DNA of 37,240 bases from a virus: positions 1 to 37,240 of the IMG/VR virus record IMGVR_UViG_3300031232_000011; one strand, 5' to 3'. This document shows positions 7,199-14,864 of the stretch, in pieces. The translations under genes were made by a program, and so were the position numbers. The notes beneath the pieces are model-generated. The model made no database searches. It worked only from the letters and a program-made list of their open reading frames with translations, and was not told where the DNA came from. How positions within the stretch are numbered: the stretch's first letter is position 1; every line of letters starts with the position of its first letter.

Positions 7199-8209
7199 TC
7201 ATGGTGACGTTTGTAAGACCGCGGCAGCGTCATTCGCGCCGACGGCGGACAGCGCCGCGGCGAGCTCGGCGCGGAGGCCGGCCAGGAGCGCGGGCAGCCC
7301 GGGGACGAGCTGGTCGGCCAGGTTCAGGCCCACCGCCTGCTCGCCATCGAACCACTGGCCTTGCAGGGTTTCGTTTGCGACTACGCCGCGGCGGCCGCGC
7401 ACTTCGGCGAGGAAGCGATCGTTGCAGCGGCCGACCTCGGCATCGAGGAAGGCGCGTTGCTCCTTCGAGAGCGTGGTGCCCATGACGCCGATCGCCTTGA
7501 ACGTGCCGCGCTTAAAGAGTTCGAGCGCGATGCCCTCGGCCTTCAGGTATTGCGCATAGTCGTAGAGTGCGCAGTAGGTGCCGATGCTGCCGACATCGGC
7601 GCTGATCGTGCAGACAAAGCGGTCGCACTGGCTGCCCAGCCAATAGGCCGCCGAGCAGGCGATCGTATCGGTGAAGGCGATGACGAGTTTGCCGGTGGCC
7701 GAGAGGGCGCGGATCTGCGCCGCCGTCTCCGGGATGCCGGTCGAGATGCCGCCAGGAGAATTGATATTGAGCACCACCACGGCCACGTCGCTCCGGGCCG
7801 TCAGTTCATCCAGCGCGGCCTGCAGCGTATCCAAGCAGAAAAAGCCGTAGCACCAGCAGGTGAAGGCATCGTAACCCTTGATGATGGTGCCGCAGATATC
7901 GATGACGGCCACGCCAGCCGCGACCGTATAGATCGGCTCGTCCCAGGGCAGCACGTTATCCAGCGGCTCAGAGTCGTCTTCCGGGTCAGGCGCATCGGGG
8001 TCATCGTCCTCGGCGCGTATCCGTCCGGGACTCGCCAACCGGGATAGGCCCGGCGTCCGCGCTTCCCGCACGGGCGGCAGCCGCATCGCCGGAGTCCCGT
8101 CCGCCAGCTCGCGCATGAGCGCCTGGTGCCGGTCCGGCCGCATGCAGACCGGCCGGGAAAGGAACTCGGCGAGGAGCTGATGAGGGGAAGCGGCTGGAAA
8201 ATATTTCAT
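7199..8209 (-). CDS. S49-family (SppA-like) head maturation protease
   Basis: 336 residues from the ATG at 8209. The N-terminal ~85 residues are a polar/acidic propeptide-like region (AEDDDPDAPDPEDD). The catalytic domain carries the ClpP/crotonase-fold landmark INSPGG (150-154), the nucleophile context ACSAAYW (Ser186) and a possible catalytic Lys in GTFKAIG (Lys238), as in lambda gpC-type peptidases. It would cleave scaffold and capsid precursors during prohead maturation. It follows the portal gene by 34 bp, with a perfect 20-bp palindrome in between. No scaffold is fused at its C-terminus, so scaffold is probably the separate gene at 4961-5767. Confidence 0.9.
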   Translation of the reverse strand: MKYFPAASPHQLLAEFLSRPVCMRPDRHQALMRELADGTPAMRLPPVREARTPGLSRLASPGRIRAEDDDPDAPDPEDDSEPLDNVLPWDEPIYTVAAGVAVIDICGTIIKGYDAFTCWCYGFFCLDTLQAALDELTARSDVAVVVLNINSPGGISTGIPETAAQIRALSATGKLVIAFTDTIACSAAYWLGSQCDRFVCTISADVGSIGTYCALYDYAQYLKAEGIALELFKRGTFKAIGVMGTTLSKEQRAFLDAEVGRCNDRFLAEVRGRRGVVANETLQGQWFDGEQAVGLNLADQLVPGLPALLAGLRAELAAALSAVGANDAAAVLQTSP

Positions 8210-8225
8210 GGAAAAAAAGAGGGTC

Positions 8226-8245
8226 GAGTTGCACCGGTGCAACTC
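8226..8245. promoter_or_regulatory. 20-bp perfect palindrome, copy 3 (operator-like)
   Basis: GAGTTGCACCGGTGCAACTC, identical to the core of the palindromes at 14801-14822 and 14839-14864. It overlaps the portal stop codon and precedes the protease. The even length and central CpG are the architecture of LacI/GalR-family operators. A T-run (8218-8212) lies 7 nt further along, too far for a standard terminator. Confidence 0.75.
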
Positions 8246-9815
8246 AAGGGGCGGCGGGATCGGCGGTGACCGCAGAGGTATCGGCCCCACTGGAAACGAC
8301 GGTGGGAAGCGAGGGCCGGCCGTAGATGGCCGCCAGGACTATCTCGGGATCGAGCCCGCGGTCGATCGCGCCCTGGCGGATATAGCAGTATTCATCCATC
8401 CACGAATCGAGCTCATCGAGCCCCAGGCCCTGCCAGCCGAAGAATCGGCGGAAAGTGAGGGCACCGGAACGGAGTTGGGCCAGGTAGAGTTTGCCATCGC
8501 GGCCGACGTCGACGGTCATCCGCGCGGGCGTGATCCAGTCATGCTTCCACCACTCCGGATCGGCGCAGGGTGGCAGTCGCCACGAGGCCAATTCGTCCGC
8601 GATGAAATAAATATACTCAAGCCCGAGATCGCTATCGACGAGGATCTGCTGCTCCGACTCGACGAAGGATTGCGCGTCCTGCATCACGTAGCGCACGTTC
8701 GAGCCGCCGAGCGCTACGATATTGTAGAGTACCTCCGGCGAGAGATCCACGCCCAGGGAGATATCGCGCACGAGCTCCTGCAGGAACCCCAGCGTGTTGG
8801 GGTGCGGCCGCTCATCGAGGAGGATTTTCAGTTCGCGGCCGGGATCGAGCTCCTGTACCTCGCCCCCGGAGCTGGAGAACACGCGATCGATATTCACCTT
8901 CTGACCGCCGCCGAGATCCACCGCTCGACGATTGCCGGCCGCGCCGCCCGGGCGGGGGGTCGGATTGGGCGTCGTGTCTTTCGCCGCCCCGATGTAATAG
9001 CCCATGCGGGACGAATTTTTGATCGAGCCCTTGAAGTACGCGTTGATCTCCGTGCGATCGAGCAGGTGGTTGACCGCGTGCGCCAGGATGGAAAGGCCGC
9101 GCGCCTGGCCCGGGCGCTCCAAATCCGCCAGGAGCAGGCAAGAAACGGCGGGCACGTCGACCTGCGTGTTGTCATCGCCGAGGAGCCGGTAGGAAAGCGC
9201 GCGGTTGTGGCGATCGACCTTCACGCCGTCGTACATCGTTTTCTCTTCGCCGGGCGCGGGCTTGCCGCTGCCGATCTGGTGGCCCTCGAAGAGCGCCGTG
9301 GTCGCGCGGCCGTCCGCACCGCGGGTGAGCACGGTGGCGATGTCTCCGTCCTTGTACCGGCAGCCGAGCTTCACGCGCTGCGCGCGATAGCCGTTATACT
9401 TGCCGGACAAATCGTACGTGGCTGCCGAGCCCATCACGGCCTCGAAGCGCGCGAGCGCGATTTTATTCCACGCGCGATCCCCGGTCTGCGGACGCGGCAT
9501 CAGCCCGGTGCCCGCCACCATGCGGGCCATGCCTTTCACCAGGCGGCGGCAAAAGCCGACGTTCGCGAACAGGAAGCGAACCTTGCGCAGGATTTCCGTG
9601 CGGGTGAAAGCGCTGATCTCCCGGCGAGTATCGACCTCCGGAAAATAGACCATGCCGCGCGCCATGGTGGCATCCGCTCCCTGGTGCCCTCCCCCCATGC
9701 CCCAGCCGCCAAAGAGGCCCGAACCGAAATCGGCCACACTCAGCCGCGCGACGCGCGGTTCGCCCGGGAGCGGGCCCAGCGTGGTGCGGCTTGGGAGCTG
9801 GAGCTTGCGGGCCAT
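8244..9815 (-). CDS. Portal protein, lambda type
   Basis: 523 residues, the usual size for lambda gpB-type portals. Recognisable family-style segments include LSGKYNGYRAQRVKLGCRYK with DGDIATVL, RGLSILAHAVNHLLDRTEIN followed by AYFKGSIKNSSRMGYYI, and a C-terminal DPEWWKHDWITPARMTVDVG. It forms the dodecameric vertex through which DNA is packaged by the terminase. Gene order portal, S49 protease, scaffold, capsid supports this. The C-terminal 20 residues are Thr/Ala-rich and probably disordered. The gene stop overlaps the operator-like palindrome. Confidence 0.93.
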   Translation of the reverse strand: MARKLQLPSRTTLGPLPGEPRVARLSVADFGSGLFGGWGMGGGHQGADATMARGMVYFPEVDTRREISAFTRTEILRKVRFLFANVGFCRRLVKGMARMVAGTGLMPRPQTGDRAWNKIALARFEAVMGSAATYDLSGKYNGYRAQRVKLGCRYKDGDIATVLTRGADGRATTALFEGHQIGSGKPAPGEEKTMYDGVKVDRHNRALSYRLLGDDNTQVDVPAVSCLLLADLERPGQARGLSILAHAVNHLLDRTEINAYFKGSIKNSSRMGYYIGAAKDTTPNPTPRPGGAAGNRRAVDLGGGQKVNIDRVFSSSGGEVQELDPGRELKILLDERPHPNTLGFLQELVRDISLGVDLSPEVLYNIVALGGSNVRYVMQDAQSFVESEQQILVDSDLGLEYIYFIADELASWRLPPCADPEWWKHDWITPARMTVDVGRDGKLYLAQLRSGALTFRRFFGWQGLGLDELDSWMDEYCYIRQGAIDRGLDPEIVLAAIYGRPSLPTVVSSGADTSAVTADPAAP

Positions 9816-9818
9816 GGG

Positions 9819-10124
9819 TTAGCAGCTGACGAGTTCACCGGCGCACAGGTAGCCATGCCAATGGTCCACCCAGTTGATGGACGGCGTAAGCGTTGGTCGC
9901 TCCACATTCCCATCCCAGCCCCAGTGTTGGCCGGCCGCATTGGGCCCTTCGCGGACCGGGACATACACGACGCCCAACGATTCGGCGGAGATTTCCGGCG
10001 CGTTGATAAACAAGCCGGAGGTCACATTGTCCTCCACGTGCCAGCAAAAATCGCCAATCTGCGTGAGTTCGTCATGCGGACAATCATCCGGATGGCGGCG
10101 GCAGGAATAATTCTTCGCGTCCAT
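9819..10124 (-). CDS. Small His/Cys/Trp-rich protein, DUF6527-like
   Basis: 101 residues. The segment GWDGNVERPTLTPSI followed by HWHGYLCAGE matches the pattern I associate with DUF6527 phage proteins (WDGN..PT..PSI...WHG). Cys/His pairs at the N-terminus (SCRRHPDDCPH) suggest metal binding. Function of the family is unknown to me. It lies 3 nt after the previous stop, using the repeated VET-TGA-GCG-ATG junction, and ends 3 nt before the portal start. Confidence 0.6.
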   Translation of the reverse strand: MDAKNYSCRRHPDDCPHDELTQIGDFCWHVEDNVTSGLFINAPEISAESLGVVYVPVREGPNAAGQHWGWDGNVERPTLTPSINWVDHWHGYLCAGELVSC

Positions 10125-10140
10125 CGCTCAGGTCTCCACG
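10120..10140 (-). repeat. Gene-junction repeat, copy 2 (stop-GCG-ATG)
   Basis: Twenty of 21 bases match 2527-2547. As there, it holds codons VET, a TGA, GCG and the next gene's ATG-GAC. Confidence 0.8.
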
Positions 10141-10436
10141 TAGCGGCCGGAGAAATCGGGGATCCAGCCGCTGGGCGGTGGCGCGGGAGTGTTGGCCGGA
10201 TCGACCTCGAGCAGCAGCTGCTCGTAGGCCGCGATGAGGATCCACTTGTCGAAGGTCACCTGGCCGCCCGCGGCGCCCAGCTCTGAAGACGTGCTGGTGA
10301 TTGTGACCTGCTCCGTGCCCTCGGCAAAAGCCGCGGCGGACGCGGTCCGGATCGCCGCGACATCGTAAACGCCCGCGGTGTAGTGGCTCCGGCGGAGAAA
10401 TTGCAGGCAGGCGGCGAGCTTCGCGTTATCGTCCAT
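10128..10436 (-). CDS. Small head-region protein, unknown (connector candidate)
   Basis: 102 residues beginning MDDNAKLAACLQFLRRSHYT. The first half looks helical, then comes a Thr/Ser strand-like stretch (QVTITSTSSELGAAGGQVTF) and a Pro-rich C-terminus. It lies upstream of the portal, where gpW-type joining proteins can occur, but no match is claimed. TTTGAC lies 15 nt before the ATG. Confidence 0.5.
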   Translation of the reverse strand: MDDNAKLAACLQFLRRSHYTAGVYDVAAIRTASAAAFAEGTEQVTITSTSSELGAAGGQVTFDKWILIAAYEQLLLEVDPANTPAPPPSGWIPDFSGRYVET

Positions 10437-10452
10437 TGCCCGCCGGGTGGTG

Positions 10453-10653
10453 TCAAAGGCTGGGCGGGATCACGTCGGCTTTCGGCGGCGCCGGCGGCGC
10501 AGCCGGGACCGGCACGACTACGACCTCCGCCGTTGGCGGCGGCGGAGGCAGCTCGATGACCGCGATCCCCGCGTGCGAGAACTTCAGCAAACCGTTGGCC
10601 TTGGCCCGGGAGACGATCCGGTCGAATATTTCCTTCTTGTTGAGCGGGGCCAT
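10453..10653 (-). CDS. Small Pro-rich protein, unknown
   Basis: 66 residues. A basic helical N-terminus (LNKKEIFDRIVSRAKANGLL) is followed by a Pro/Val/Ala-rich tail (ELPPPPPTAEVVVVPVPAA). TTTTGAC lies 14 nt before the ATG at 10653. It is the first leftward gene after the rightward three-gene island. No function assigned. Confidence 0.5.
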   Translation of the reverse strand: MAPLNKKEIFDRIVSRAKANGLLKFSHAGIAVIELPPPPPTAEVVVVPVPAAPPAPPKADVIPPSL

Positions 10654-10678
10654 GGGAAGAGAGGCGAGTCAAAAGCCC

Positions 10679-10706
10679 GATTACAAACCGCCCCGCCGTT
10701 GTAATC
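10679..10706. promoter_or_regulatory. Inverted repeat upstream of the portal-side transcription unit
   Basis: GATTACAA (10679-10686) and TTGTAATC (10699-10706) are perfect 8-bp arms 12 bp apart. They lie between divergent starts at 10653 and 10846, the expected place of an operator or promoter. On the minus strand TTGACT is present near 10730, but no convincing -10 sequence is seen. Confidence 0.4.
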
Positions 10707-10845
10707 CGAAAAGCCTCGCAATGGAGTCAAGACAAAGCATGGTCAGCAACGTCAGAGGGCACCACGCCCCGCGACCTCCGAGCCCCGGAGCCAAAAAGGA
10801 AATGAGGCCGGCAACCGAAAGCCGTAAAAATCAGGACCAAACAAA

Positions 10846-11079
10846 ATGAGCGAATACTTCTTCGGCATCACCCACAACAAGCCGACTGCCGCTATCGCTA
10901 AGCGCCGCGATCGAGTGGCCCGCAAACACGGCGGGGCCTACGTCGAGGTCAACCGGCGCGAAGGCTCCGCGCTCGGGATCAACCACGGGCGCTACCAGGC
11001 CTGGTATGCGATCCCGAATCGGGGCAACCCGTTTGACGCGCAGATAGCTGCGGAGATCCGCGCTGAGCTTGGCGAGTGA
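10846..11079 (+). CDS. Small basic protein, first gene of rightward island
   Basis: 77 residues, MSEYFFGITHNKPTAAIAKR onward, with a basic segment (AKRRDRVARKHGG). AGGA lies 9 nt before the ATG, a usable ribosome-binding site unlike most neighbours. It reads against all flanking structural genes. No family recognised; probably cargo between terminase and portal. Confidence 0.6.
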   Translation: MSEYFFGITHNKPTAAIAKRRDRVARKHGGAYVEVNRREGSALGINHGRYQAWYAIPNRGNPFDAQIAAEIRAELGE

Positions 11080-11086
11080 CCCCCAT

Positions 11087-11111
11087 GAGCCCCGGCCCAC
11101 AGCCGGGGCTC
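11087..11111 (+). terminator. Strong hairpin between rightward genes
   Basis: GAGCCCCGGC and GCCGGGGCTC form a perfect 10-bp stem with a 5-nt loop. The following sequence is TCTCATC, so there is only a poor T-tract. It may be a weak terminator or an mRNA-stabilising hairpin just before the start at 11120. Confidence 0.45.
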
Positions 11112-11119
11112 TCTCATCT

Positions 11120-11686
11120 ATGACAATGCTCTCCGACATCCACTCCCTAGCTCCCCGCCTACAGGCCGAGATACTGCGCGCGGTCGAGACTGCGCCGTCC
11201 GCATGGACTCAGCACGTGGCCCGTGTGCAGCTCGATGCGTGGGCTACCCTCGCGCGCTGGCACGAGGGCGGAGAGCGCGTCTGGCGCATCTCGGCCGCAG
11301 CAGCCGACGAGACAGCCGACATGCTCCTGCCCCTCGATCTTCCGTTCTCCACGGCGCGTACGCGTGGAGAGGCCGTGGCCTACCAGCTACCAGATCGGCA
11401 CGAGTGGATCATCCTCGCACGGCATGCGCCCGCGCCCTGTGTCGTGCCCGTCGCCGAGGGTGTGAGCTGGGCGTTCCGCCAGCCTCTGCTCACCTATTGC
11501 ACCGAGCTCGATGGCGGCACGCTCGCCGCCGGCTACTACTCCCTCGCCGATCAGCCTACGCCCGCGCAGCTCGTGCTGAGTCCTGGCAATACGCTCGGAC
11601 AATCTCTCCGTGCTCTCACTGAGGCCAGTATCGCCGAGGAAGAGTATCGCGTGGGCCTGGCGCTGATCCACCACTATCTGCCATGA
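11120..11686 (+). CDS. Unknown protein in rightward island
   Basis: 188 residues from the ATG at 11120 (a second ATG follows two codons later). Begins MTMLSDIHSLAPRLQAEILR. Mixed alpha/beta character, with Trp residues (SAWTQHVARVQLDAWATLARW) and a strand-rich middle (VWRIS, WIILARHAP). No membrane segment, signal peptide or known motif is seen. It is joined to the next gene by an ATGA overlap. The leftward structural operon is interrupted here, so a moron is likely; the function is not assigned. Confidence 0.55.
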   Translation: MTMLSDIHSLAPRLQAEILRAVETAPSAWTQHVARVQLDAWATLARWHEGGERVWRISAAAADETADMLLPLDLPFSTARTRGEAVAYQLPDRHEWIILARHAPAPCVVPVAEGVSWAFRQPLLTYCTELDGGTLAAGYYSLADQPTPAQLVLSPGNTLGQSLRALTEASIAEEEYRVGLALIHHYLP

Positions 11687-11895
11687 GTAAGTGCAAGCCC
11701 AAGACCTCCGCCGCGCAGCTCGCGGCTGTGCGCGCTTGGGAGCGCCGCAATCCCGCAGCCGCCCAGGCGCGCAAGGATCGCTGGTCGCAGTCGCCGGCGG
11801 GCCGCGCCTGGCTCAAGAAAAACCAGCGAAAGAAAAACGCGGCGCGCGATGCCTGGCGCGCGCGCAAGAAGGCCGAGGCGCTTCGCGCGTTTTAG
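11683..11895 (+). CDS. Small, very basic protein
   Basis: 70 residues with many Lys/Arg (KDRWSQSPAGRAWLKKNQRK, ARKKAEALRAF), probably nucleic-acid binding. It begins in an ATGA overlap with the previous gene. Its TAG stop shares two bases with the TAA of the large terminase on the other strand, so the five bases TTTAG end both genes tail to tail. Confidence 0.6.
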   Translation: MSKCKPKTSAAQLAAVRAWERRNPAAAQARKDRWSQSPAGRAWLKKNQRKKNAARDAWRARKKAEALRAF

Positions 11896-13757
11896 CCGGC
11901 TGGCGCGGGCGCAGCGGCCGCCAGGGCTTCAGCGTCCCACGCGGCAAAGTAATCGGGCGACGCGATGAACCACCAGACGTAGAGGAGCTTCAGGGCATCG
12001 CCCCAGTCGTTGGTCGATTTCTTTTCCCACACCCATTTCGTGAAACCCCAGGGCGTCAGCAGGGGCACCAGGTGCTCGCCGCACAGCTCGGCGATAAACT
12101 CCGCGTCGCAGTCGGCCGGGAGCCAGAGGCGGGGGACCTTGGACGTGCCGGCTTGGATCTTGTGGAGATCGCGGATCCGATCGATGTAGAGCGCGCGTTT
12201 GAACTCGTCATCGTTGAAGTGGTACACGTTGAACTCCTCGCCATCGTGCGGCGTGATGCTGGCCGAGACGAGTGCGCCGCGGGTCTGCACGCCGCCCCGG
12301 CCCTTGGCGGCAAAGAAGCGGTGGCCGCAGCGCACGCAAAAACTCCGCACGTTCTTCGTCTCGAACCCTTCGTCGATCATGCCTTCCGGCGAAATGACCG
12401 GTTCGCCCGTCGTCGGATGCGCGATGGGCACGTCGGCCTCGATCAGCAGATCGTCGTAAGCCAGGCTCGCGCCATAGTCGACGACGAAGCACTCCCCTTT
12501 TCGGTTGAACGCGCCGCGAATCCATTTCTTCACGTCGCCCTGTACGTCGGAAGCAATCGGCAACACAAACTGCAGGCCGACTCCCGCCGGCAGCGTGCCA
12601 CGCTTATATTTGCCGCGGAGCTTGTGGATGTCCTCGTGCGTCAGGGCCGCCCGCTGGGTCTTCCACTCCTGGCCGAAGCGGCCGCTCCACACCGCTTTTT
12701 TTTCCGCGGGGTTGTGCTGCGTGGAAATGATATCGAGGGCGATCAACCCCAGCTTCGCCCCGGGGAAAAGGGAAAAGAGATCCGAGGACTCGAGGCTGAT
12801 GTGGCCGGGCTCGGCGTTGGCGTTGGTCGGGCGCCATTCGCCGTGCAGGGCCATGTCGCGCTTGTGCCGGTCATAAATTTTTCCGTCCGGACAGGCGGGC
12901 GTGCCGGCCCGGATACAGGAGTAGTAGGCCTCGCGCTTCACGCGCTCCTTGTCGTATTCGCCATCGGGCCGCTTGCAGTGAGAGAAGATCACCCGCTCGG
13001 GAATCATCAGCTGAAACTCCCCGCAATGGGGACACGGCACGTGGAATTTATGCTGGCTCCCCTTCTTGTATTCGACCGTCGTGATATCGATTTCCTCATT
13101 GGGCGCGGCGAGCACGACCAGCTTGAAGCTCTCCACGGTTTTGAAGCGCGACTTCACCTCGGCGACGACGTGCGAATAGTTGCCCGTCATGCGCGGAATC
13201 TTGTCGGCCTCGTCGACCACGGCGAAACTGATCGTCTTGTTGGAGACCGCGCCGATCGATCCGCCGCCAGCGAAGTAGATCGACATGTCGCGCAGGTAGA
13301 AAGTCAGGGTCTGCAGCTCGTTGTCGTCATCCTCTTTGATGACGGCCGAGCTGAGCGGACAGGACTCGAGCATCGGCTTCAGCCGGTCCCGGGCGATGCG
13401 CTTGATTTCCTGCAGTGAGTCGATCACATAGAGACAATTCTCCGGCGCCGTCGCCACGATCTTGACGAGCTTGTTGAGCACGCCCTGGGTGAATCCGCCC
13501 TGCGCGTTTTTCTTGACTGTGATCTGCCGCACGGCCGGATCGTCGAGACACTCCTGAAAAAACTTGGTGTGTGGCGAGATGTCCGGATCGAAGGGCCCGG
13601 GGTTCGTGGGCGAACCCTTTTCGCTAAGGACGATATTTTTCTCCGCAAACTGCCAGGTGTTGAGCTTGCACGGCTCCGCGAAGACGCGCGCCAGCACGTC
13701 GGGCGCCACGGAATCCGGCGCGAAGGCCAGGGGGAAATCAGAGGTCGACGCTACCAT
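11892..13757 (-). CDS. terL: Terminase large subunit, GpA type
   Basis: 621 residues. The ATPase part has a degenerate Walker A-like loop KKNAQGGFTQ (82-91), comparable to the SARVGYSK loop of lambda gpA, and a Walker B FAVVDEADKIP with Asp182-Glu183. A CPHCGEF metal-ribbon motif follows. The nuclease domain begins near PIASDVQGD, the DVQ signature of GpA-family enzymes, and the C-terminus has NDWGDALKLLYVWW. It packages DNA into the prohead through the portal and cuts it. Its ATG overlaps the end of the small-terminase candidate by 20 bp. GpA enzymes are usually cos-cutters, so cohesive ends are expected. Confidence 0.93.
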   Translation of the reverse strand: MVASTSDFPLAFAPDSVAPDVLARVFAEPCKLNTWQFAEKNIVLSEKGSPTNPGPFDPDISPHTKFFQECLDDPAVRQITVKKNAQGGFTQGVLNKLVKIVATAPENCLYVIDSLQEIKRIARDRLKPMLESCPLSSAVIKEDDDNELQTLTFYLRDMSIYFAGGGSIGAVSNKTISFAVVDEADKIPRMTGNYSHVVAEVKSRFKTVESFKLVVLAAPNEEIDITTVEYKKGSQHKFHVPCPHCGEFQLMIPERVIFSHCKRPDGEYDKERVKREAYYSCIRAGTPACPDGKIYDRHKRDMALHGEWRPTNANAEPGHISLESSDLFSLFPGAKLGLIALDIISTQHNPAEKKAVWSGRFGQEWKTQRAALTHEDIHKLRGKYKRGTLPAGVGLQFVLPIASDVQGDVKKWIRGAFNRKGECFVVDYGASLAYDDLLIEADVPIAHPTTGEPVISPEGMIDEGFETKNVRSFCVRCGHRFFAAKGRGGVQTRGALVSASITPHDGEEFNVYHFNDDEFKRALYIDRIRDLHKIQAGTSKVPRLWLPADCDAEFIAELCGEHLVPLLTPWGFTKWVWEKKSTNDWGDALKLLYVWWFIASPDYFAAWDAEALAAAAPAPAG

Positions 13758-14655
13758 CGGGGAGCCTTTGCCAATGTTTCGCCGTGCGCAGCAGGGTTTC
13801 CTCGCGCTGGCTCTCGGCGCCCAGGGCGACCCGCAGCAGCGTGAGCTGCTCGGTCGTCAGCGCCGCGGCCAGGCGCGTGCACACATTGTCCGCGAGCTTG
13901 TGCCGCATGCCGCGCATGGTGGTGAGCAGCGTGGTGAGATCCGCCCGGAAGTCGGCCACGGGGGCGAGGTCGCCGCGCGCGGCCTGGAGATCCTGCAGCG
14001 ACTTCTCCGTCTTGCGCAGGAGATCGAGGGTGTCCTCGAAATGTTTCTTGCGCTTGCTCACGATCAGGTCGCCGTCGCCCGCCTCCATGGCCGTGCGCAG
14101 CGATTTCTGGTTGGCGGCCAGTTGTATCCTTAGTTCGTATACCGCGGCTTCCAGGCCGACGCCCTGCAGGCCGGAGAAGTCGACCTTCGTGCCGGCCGTC
14201 TCCGCGCCTTTCGCCAGGAGCGGCACCGGCGTTGGCTCGGCCGCGTCGGCCGAGCCCGGCGGCGGGGCTGCGGCCACGGCGACGTCGACGATGCGCGATG
14301 GCGGACGCTTCTGCAAAAATCCGCTGGCGAACATTTCTTCCCACCACGTCGGCAGCAGATGGATCTCGTCCAGCGGACAGATCCGCCTGGCGCGCTTCCC
14401 GACGGCGACCAGACGCTTGATGTTTCGGACGTTGTAGCCGAGCAGCCCGGCGTAGTGCGCATAAAGCTGCCGGTATACTGGTCGCGCCGGCGGCGGGTTG
14501 ACCAAGATCTCGGGCGGCAGCACGTCGGCGAGCTCCGCCAGCTCGGTCGCAGCGAGCAACTGCCCGGCCGCCCACCGCTTGAGCAGCCCAGCCTGGCGTC
14601 CCTGCTGGAGCAGCCGTAGCTGCTCGAACGTAGGAGTTGCAGCGTTTTCCGTCAC
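13738..14655 (-). CDS. Terminase small subunit candidate
   Basis: 305 residues from a GTG at 14655 with a good ribosome-binding site (AGGAAGGGAG, 7 nt spacing). The N-terminal ~100 residues contain helical DNA-binding-like segments; YNVRNIKRLVAVGKRARRIC resembles a helix-turn-helix recognition region. Residues about 165-260 are coiled coil (YELRIQLAANQKSLRTAMEA, HFEDTLDLLRKTEKSLQDLQ), suitable for the oligomerisation typical of small terminases. It directly precedes and overlaps the large subunit gene. Longer than many small terminases. Assignment by position and architecture. Confidence 0.65.
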   Translation of the reverse strand: MTENAATPTFEQLRLLQQGRQAGLLKRWAAGQLLAATELAELADVLPPEILVNPPPARPVYRQLYAHYAGLLGYNVRNIKRLVAVGKRARRICPLDEIHLLPTWWEEMFASGFLQKRPPSRIVDVAVAAAPPPGSADAAEPTPVPLLAKGAETAGTKVDFSGLQGVGLEAAVYELRIQLAANQKSLRTAMEAGDGDLIVSKRKKHFEDTLDLLRKTEKSLQDLQAARGDLAPVADFRADLTTLLTTMRGMRHKLADNVCTRLAAALTTEQLTLLRVALGAESQREETLLRTAKHWQRLPDGSVDL

Positions 14656-14800
14656 AGCGCGGCTCCCTTCCTCGCTAAATCTCGAAAAATTTGCACCTCA
14701 ACCCTGCCCAACCCCAAAGCCTGCAGAGCACCACCAGCGGACGGCCGCTCTCCTGGGCGCGAGGCGCCTGAGCGCGTTCGCCCTGCACGTCGCGGCCGGA

Positions 14801-14822
14801 CGAGTTGCACCGGTGCAACTCG
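14801..14822. promoter_or_regulatory. Operator-like palindrome, copy 1
   Basis: A 22-bp perfect palindrome whose 20-bp core is GAGTTGCACCGGTGCAACTC. It lies about 147 bp before the small terminase start and 40 bp, centre to centre, from the next copy, about four helical turns, so proteins bound at both would sit on the same DNA face. Confidence 0.8.
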
Positions 14823-14838
14823 ATGCGATCCGCCGACG

Positions 14839-14864
14839 GTTGAGTTGCACCGGTGCAACTCAAC
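14839..14864. promoter_or_regulatory. Operator-like palindrome, copy 2 (26 bp)
   Basis: A 26-bp perfect palindrome with the same 20-bp core as the copies at 14801 and 8226. Perfect symmetry well beyond the core is unlikely by chance. On the minus strand it lies downstream of a TTTGACA at 14933-14927, so a bound protein could block a late promoter. Confidence 0.8.

Noticed and set aside
8212-8245. Palindrome plus T-run as an intrinsic terminator
   Set aside because: Seven non-T bases separate the stem from the T-run, and the same palindrome occurs elsewhere without Ts; an operator explains it better.
8208-10286. Plus-strand 692-codon open frame
   Set aside because: It is the antisense shadow of the portal and neighbouring genes in GC-rich DNA; composition is Arg/His/Asp-rich, without family motifs.
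11691-13418. Plus-strand 575-codon open frame
   Set aside because: Antisense shadow of the large terminase, whose motifs are clear on the other strand.
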